Source: Calditrichota bacterium
GTDB lineage: Bacteria > Zhuqueibacterota > JdFR-76 > BMS3Abin05
Length of the DNA stretch: 46,446 nucleotides
Direction: 5' to 3'
Assembly: GCA_013151735.1 (NCBI GenBank)
Contig: JAADHR010000056.1
Span: 1 to 46,446 of the forward strand
The position numbers and the translations under genes were made by a program. Below, piece after piece: positions 42,704-46,446 of the stretch. Position 1 is the stretch's first letter. Every line of letters starts with the position of its first letter. The notes beneath the pieces were generated by a model. It searched no databases, was not told the origin of the DNA, and saw nothing but the letters and a program-made list of their open reading frames with translations.

Positions 42704-43615
42704 TCAGCGATTGGCTACAATGGCTCCAATGGCCATCGAAAGCAGCTTGGCATCGGGGGTGTCTGCCCGGGACGGAATCAGAATAGGTGCTTTGGCCCCC
42801 ATTATCACGTGTCCCAAACGAAATTTTGCCCAGTAAGTGGTGCTTTTTGCCAGCAGGTTGGCCGAAACCATTTCCGGCGGCACCAGGATGTCGGCCATTC
42901 CCTCAACAGGGGACTGAATCCCCTTCATTTTCAGGGCCTCCGGTGAGACAGCATTGTCCAGAGCCAGAGGGCCATCAATTATACAGCCTTTAATTTGCCC
43001 GCGCTGATTCATTTTTGAAAGAATGGCAGCATCTATTGTGGACGGTATGCTTGGAACGACGGTTTCCACCGCAGAGAGCAGGGCCACTTTGGGAAGGGAA
43101 TTTCCAAGAAAATGGGCTAATTCAACCGCATTTTGGATGATTTGAATTTTCTGCTCCAGATCGGGCAAAATAGTAACCCCGCCGTCGGTAATCATAACCA
43201 GCTGATTCCCGCTGCGGGCGGGGTTTTCAAACAGAAACACGTCACTCAAAAGACGGCCGGTTCGAAGTCCGCCCTCCGGATTCAGGGCCGCCTTTAGTAA
43301 GGTACTGGTTTTGACGCGCCCTTTGAGCAAAATATCGGCGGACCGGCGGCTGACCGCTTCCACGGCTTTACGCACGGCTTCCGCTTCCGTCGAAAAATGA
43401 TAAATCGGAATCTTTTGGGCATCAGGCACATCCAATTCGCTCAAAATGGCCCGAATCTGGGGTTCGTCACCAAAAAGCATTCCCTCAACCAACCCCAATT
43501 TTCGGGCGTCTGCCAGAGCCTGTAATGCCGCCCGATCCTGGGCATTGGCAATGGCCACGATTTTTTTGCCCAAACCCAGTGCGTGATTCAAGAGGGCGTC
43601 AAAATTTACTATCAT
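42704..43615 (-). CDS. ptb: Phosphate butyryl/acetyl transferase (Ptb-like)
   Basis: Converts an acyl-CoA and phosphate to acyl-phosphate and CoA. The 303-residue length and sequence match phosphate butyryltransferase rather than long phosphotransacetylases: LLKGRVKTSTLLKAAL, the phosphate/CoA region FLFENPARSGNQLVMITDGG, and GMADILVPPEMVSANLLAKS. No acyl kinase (buk or ack) gene lies beside it in this window. It follows two small lipoproteins and iorAB, so branched or aromatic acyl-CoA made from 2-oxoacids may be its substrate. The ATG at 43615 has only a weak AGG upstream. Confidence 0.92.
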   Translation of the reverse strand: MIVNFDALLNHALGLGKKIVAIANAQDRAALQALADARKLGLVEGMLFGDEPQIRAILSELDVPDAQKIPIYHFSTEAEAVRKAVEAVSRRSADILLKGRVKTSTLLKAALNPEGGLRTGRLLSDVFLFENPARSGNQLVMITDGGVTILPDLEQKIQIIQNAVELAHFLGNSLPKVALLSAVETVVPSIPSTIDAAILSKMNQRGQIKGCIIDGPLALDNAVSPEALKMKGIQSPVEGMADILVPPEMVSANLLAKSTTYWAKFRLGHVIMGAKAPILIPSRADTPDAKLLSMAIGAIVANR

Positions 43616-43623
43616 GGTTTGGC

Positions 43624-44118
43624 CTATTTTTCTTTTTCGCCTTCCTTTTCGCCTTCGTGTTCATGGTCTTCCGCTTTTAGTTTCCCCTTTTCACGAAGCG
43701 CCATAATGATGGACTCAAAATGATCGTGATAATTTTCAAAGGCGTCCAGCAGTTTCTTGTCATCCCCCGATTTTGCTGTCTCGCGCAATTTTTTCCCGCT
43801 TTCCGCCAGTTTTTGGGTCAATGTTTTGAGCGTGTCCGACATGTCTTCCCAATCTTTTGGAACGGGTACTATCTCGAGAGAATCGCCCAGAGACAAAAGG
43901 TGATCCAGGCTATCCCGAATCGCCTGGGCATTGTCTGCCGGGTAGGCCTCGTGTTGCAATGGGCGCAGAACCTTGTGAAAGTCCTTAATTGCCGCCAGTA
44001 AATCCTTTTGAGGAGCCTTGGCCGTTTCTTTCGCGGCCTCCTTTTTTGACTGACACGAGAAGACCACCAGAGCCGCCATGAGTAAAATCAAACCCATTAC
44101 CAATCCACGATTTCTCAT
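43624..44118 (-). CDS. Small lipoprotein, paralogue of the upstream gene, acidic tail
   Basis: A 164-residue lipoprotein (lipobox VFSC, C22) of no family I know. Its core, LDHLLSLGDSLEIVPV followed by DTLKTLTQKLAESGKKLRETAKSGDD and FENYHDHFESIIMALREK, aligns without difficulty with the neighbour at 44236-44640, so the two arose by tandem duplication. The tail is charged and rich in Glu, Lys and His (EDHEHEGEKEGEKEK), a possible metal-binding end. Predicted mostly helical. AAAGGA precedes the ATG. It lies 8 bases upstream of ptb. Function unknown; the helical fold with histidines could suit a periplasmic metal or cytochrome-related role, but nothing proves it. Confidence 0.8.
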   Translation of the reverse strand: MRNRGLVMGLILLMAALVVFSCQSKKEAAKETAKAPQKDLLAAIKDFHKVLRPLQHEAYPADNAQAIRDSLDHLLSLGDSLEIVPVPKDWEDMSDTLKTLTQKLAESGKKLRETAKSGDDKKLLDAFENYHDHFESIIMALREKGKLKAEDHEHEGEKEGEKEK

Positions 44119-44173
44119 TCATTGTTCCTTTCATTTTCTTCGTTTTATTTGTGATTAATCACCTGTCTTTCAA

Positions 44174-44201
44174 AAATTAATGGAAAAAATAAAAATGTCA
44201 A
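44174..44201 (-). promoter_or_regulatory. Candidate promoter between the two lipoprotein genes
   Basis: On the minus strand a perfect TTGACA (44201-44196) is followed by 16 bases and TAATTT (44179-44174), a weak -10. A start near 44167 would drive the 164-aa lipoprotein and ptb. The 117-base gap is otherwise A+T rich. Confidence 0.35.
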
Positions 44202-44235
44202 GCAAAATCTTCCGGCAAATACTATTTTTTTGAAT

Positions 44236-44640
44236 TTATTTTCGAATTTCCCGCATAAAATCCCGAATTGTTTTATGATAGGCAGAAAAGGTCACAACCA
44301 AGGCATGGTCATCCTTCCCTTTGGCCAGCTCACGCAATTCGGCCCCTTGGGTTTTCAACCGCTTAATAATGGCTTTTAGCGTATCCGCTTTCGCCCCGTG
44401 TTCCTTCCAGACGGGATAAATCGCCAGCGAATCACCAAAGGATAAAAACCCATCGAGATTTTCGCGTACAATTTTAGCCTCTTTTTTTTCTGAAGGAGGA
44501 TTGGCTTGCGCCATGGAAAAACTGTGTGGATTTTTCATAACGGAAGACGGGGCCGCTTCTTTCTTTTTGGATTGACAAGACGTCAACAAGATGACCCATG
44601 CCATTCCAATCCAAACGATCCCAAAAAAATTCTTCTTCAT
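44236..44640 (-). CDS. Small lipoprotein, paralogue of the downstream gene
   Basis: A 134-residue lipoprotein (lipobox LTSC, C22). The C-terminal half contains LDGFLSFGDSLAIYPV, DTLKAIIKRLKTQGAELRELAKGKDDHAL and FSAYHKTIRDFMREIRK, matching the 164-aa neighbour closely; the linker after the lipid anchor is variable. It lacks the charged tail of its partner. Predicted helical and facing the periplasm. AAAGG precedes the ATG. It follows iorB by 24 bases and so may share its transcript. Family not recognised. Confidence 0.8.
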   Translation of the reverse strand: MKKNFFGIVWIGMAWVILLTSCQSKKKEAAPSSVMKNPHSFSMAQANPPSEKKEAKIVRENLDGFLSFGDSLAIYPVWKEHGAKADTLKAIIKRLKTQGAELRELAKGKDDHALVVTFSAYHKTIRDFMREIRK

Positions 44641-44664
44641 TTCTTACCTTTCTACTGTTTTGTT

Positions 44665-45261
44665 TTATGTTTCCACAACCGCGTTCTGCTGTACGGCACG
44701 GCCTGCCCGAAATGCTTTCAGATTCAACTCCAGAAATTTCTTCGGCACCTTGTCCTGAATGACTTCTGTCCAGATAGATTCCGGGATTTCCAGATCATTT
44801 GAAAGGGTTCCCAGCATGGTAATATTCAAGATCTTTACACTTCCCAATTTTGTCGCCAGATGCGTAAAATCTTCCAAAACAATATGGTTGGTTTTTTTCT
44901 TGCAGATGGAAACTACGTCTTTCGGGTAGTCCGCATGGTCGTATTGAATGGATTCCGGAATCACTTCATAATCATTTATGATGATCCACCCGTTGGGTTT
45001 CAGATAATCCAAATAGCGAACGGCTTCCAATTTTTCAAATGCCACAATAAAGTCAGCCTGATTCAACGAAATCAGAGGCGAATAAATCTTCCTCCCGAAA
45101 CGAACCTGACTGATCACACTCCCGCCTCGCTGGGACATGCCGTGTACCTCGCTTTTCTTGACATCAAATCCGTGCCGAAGGGCAATTTCCGCCAAAACAT
45201 CACTGGCAAGCAGGACCCCCTGACCGCCAACACCCGTAAAAATTACATTTATTGTCTTCAT
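44665..45261 (-). CDS. iorB: Indolepyruvate ferredoxin oxidoreductase, beta subunit
   Basis: Small subunit of IOR, which oxidatively decarboxylates aryl or branched 2-oxoacids to acyl-CoA with ferredoxin as acceptor. The family start is VIFTGVGGQGVLLASDVLAE, followed by SEVHGMSQRGGSVISQVRFG; both match the gamma-type domain of 2-oxoacid oxidoreductases. At 198 residues it is of normal size. GAGGAAA precedes the ATG. It follows iorA after 78 bases. Functions as a pair with the alpha subunit gene. Confidence 0.94.
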   Translation of the reverse strand: MKTINVIFTGVGGQGVLLASDVLAEIALRHGFDVKKSEVHGMSQRGGSVISQVRFGRKIYSPLISLNQADFIVAFEKLEAVRYLDYLKPNGWIIINDYEVIPESIQYDHADYPKDVVSICKKKTNHIVLEDFTHLATKLGSVKILNITMLGTLSNDLEIPESIWTEVIQDKVPKKFLELNLKAFRAGRAVQQNAVVET

Positions 45262-45339
45262 GCCGTTTCCTCAATCTATTCGTAAATTTGTGCAGGGCTT
45301 TTTCTGAACATCCTCATTTAAAGGGCACACTCCAAGGTT

Positions 45340-46446
45340 CTACCCGGGCTCTTCTTCCATGGGAAGAATCGCATCCAACTGACAGACCTGCGCGCACTGG
45401 TCGCATCCGATGCAAAGCAAGGGATCAATAACGGGCTTTTTGCCATCGGGGCCCGGCATAATTGCCGGACAGCCAATTTTGTAACACAGGTCGCACGCCA
45501 CACATTTTTCCTGATCCACATAATAGGTTGGCCCTAACACTGCCCTCTTGTACAACACACAAGGGGCATCGGCAATGATGACCGACGGCTCCGGGGCATT
45601 CATTTCTTCCCGGATAATGGCTGTCATTTCTTTCAGCTTGTACGGGTCTATTCTTCTGACACGTGTAATACCAACGGCTTGTACCAATTTTTCCAGATCA
45701 AGAGGCGTGGTCGGTTCCTGTTTCAATGTTACTCCTGAGGCGGGATTTTCCTGATGTCCCGTCATGGCCGTGATGCGATTGTCGAGAATAATGATGGTTG
45801 TAATCGCTCGGTTGTACACCATGTCGATAAGGGGAGTAATTCCCGAATGAATAAACGTGGAATCGCCGATCACCCCCACAAGCTTCCTCTGGAATTTTTC
45901 CGGAGCAACCTTTACCATTCCTTCAGCCATTCCCACGGACGCCCCCATGTTCAGACAGGAATCCATGGCATCCAGAGGGGGAAGCGCCCCCAGGGTGTAA
46001 CAACCGATGTCTCCTGTAACAACAGCCCGCAGCTTTTTAAGTGCCCAGAATACGCCGCGGTGCGAGCACCCGGGACACAAAACCGGCGGCCGGGCGGGTA
46101 GTTTAACATCCAGTTTTGCGGAATCTTCCTCAAGCAGAGCCTTCTTTAAAAGCGCCTCGGAAACAACGTCAGGCGTTAGTTCACCCAGGACGGGAAGAAT
46201 CTCCTTTCCGGTCACGGTTATGCCCATGGCCCGGACCTGTTCTTCAATGAAAGGATCCAATTCTTCGATCACATAAAGTTTTTCCACCCGTTCGGCAAAT
46301 TCTCTGATAAGCTTTTCGGGCAGGGGATGCGTCATTCCCAATTTCAAATAAGATGCATCCGGAAAAACCTCGCGGGCATACTGGTAAGCAATTCCGTTGG
46401 TAATAATACCAATTTTTCGATCGCCCCAATCCACCCAGTTCATGCC
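45340..46446 (-). CDS. iorA: Indolepyruvate ferredoxin oxidoreductase, alpha subunit (5' part outside window)
   Basis: The C-terminal 60 percent or so of the large IOR subunit; the frame is open to the right edge, so the true start lies beyond it. It carries the TPP-binding half: LCPGCSHRGVFWALKK, GDIGCYTLGALPPLDAMDSCLNMGAS, VIGDSTFIHSGI and NRITAMTGHQENPASG. At the C-terminus are two 4Fe-4S motifs, CVACDLCYKIGCPAI and CIGCDQCAQVCQLDAI, which hand electrons to ferredoxin. The protein works with iorB in amino acid (Phe, Tyr, Trp or branched) catabolism in anaerobic metabolism. The stop is at 45340. Confidence 0.95.
   Translation of the reverse strand, partial: GMNWVDWGDRKIGIITNGIAYQYAREVFPDASYLKLGMTHPLPEKLIREFAERVEKLYVIEELDPFIEEQVRAMGITVTGKEILPVLGELTPDVVSEALLKKALLEEDSAKLDVKLPARPPVLCPGCSHRGVFWALKKLRAVVTGDIGCYTLGALPPLDAMDSCLNMGASVGMAEGMVKVAPEKFQRKLVGVIGDSTFIHSGITPLIDMVYNRAITTIIILDNRITAMTGHQENPASGVTLKQEPTTPLDLEKLVQAVGITRVRRIDPYKLKEMTAIIREEMNAPEPSVIIADAPCVLYKRAVLGPTYYVDQEKCVACDLCYKIGCPAIMPGPDGKKPVIDPLLCIGCDQCAQVCQLDAILPMEEEPG

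Overview
The window reads as chromosomal DNA of a Gram-negative, didermic bacterium. Almost every gene lies on the minus strand, so transcription runs from right to left. Diderm markers are an MlaE/MlaF lipid transporter pair, YajC, and many lipobox proteins, including a long TPR lipoprotein. The gene set fits the FCB side of the tree, for example Calditrichota or KSB1-like lineages: System II cytochrome c maturation, a eukaryote-type citrate synthase, D-S-rich TPR lipoproteins, a kinase-less PASTA protein, and a small lipoprotein resembling the Bacteroidota DUF4296 type. Strong AAGGAGG ribosome binding sites and sigma70-like promoters argue against a typical Bacteroidota. The phylum is an inference; no rRNA gene is present.

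Layout, right to left. 46446-42704: indolepyruvate ferredoxin oxidoreductase iorA (cut by the window edge) and iorB, two paralogous small lipoproteins and a phosphate acyl (butyryl) transferase, suggesting 2-oxoacid to acyl-CoA to acyl-phosphate metabolism. 42228-37054: GxGYxYP-family secreted protein, M14 metallocarboxypeptidase, PfkB sugar kinase, and an SH3b-parvulin prolyl isomerase. 36817-34100: a 905-residue lipoprotein with a YVTN beta-propeller and a phosphoesterase domain; a 20-bp palindrome overlaps its likely -35 box and recurs about 120 bp upstream. 33533-27949: fadN-fadA-fadE, the same three-gene order as Bacillus fadNAE, ending in a strong terminator. 27678-23830: a minimal two-gene SufC/SufBD-type Fe-S assembly pair, a CPDS thioredoxin-like lipoprotein, a PlsC acyltransferase and a sirtuin.

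23582-13697: a tightly packed run of TPR lipoprotein, pyrK, pyrD, cdsA, a peptide-type substrate-binding lipoprotein, one peptide-type ABC ATPase without a permease, a PLP gamma-lyase/synthase and citrate synthase. 13451-11223: resB and ccsA for cytochrome c maturation. 10842-11180 is the only plus-strand gene. 10682-1422: a long housekeeping cluster mlaE, mlaF, radA, tgt, yajC, fmt, rsmB, PASTA protein, rpe and a polyprenol/diacylglycerol kinase-like gene. It follows the fmt-rsmB-...-prkC-...-rpe order of Firmicutes, but the kinase part of PrkC is absent. 1194-1: cspA with promoter and terminator, an unrecognised small protein, and the start of a QueG-like double-cluster ferredoxin-type protein.

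No tRNA, rRNA, CRISPR array, transposase or phage gene was seen. The non-genic signal is mainly terminators, sigma70-like promoters, and dispersed or palindromic repeats: a CACGAATT-rich family in three copies, a REP-like hairpin, a nested inverted repeat between fadA and fadE, and the duplicated CACCACAAT palindrome.
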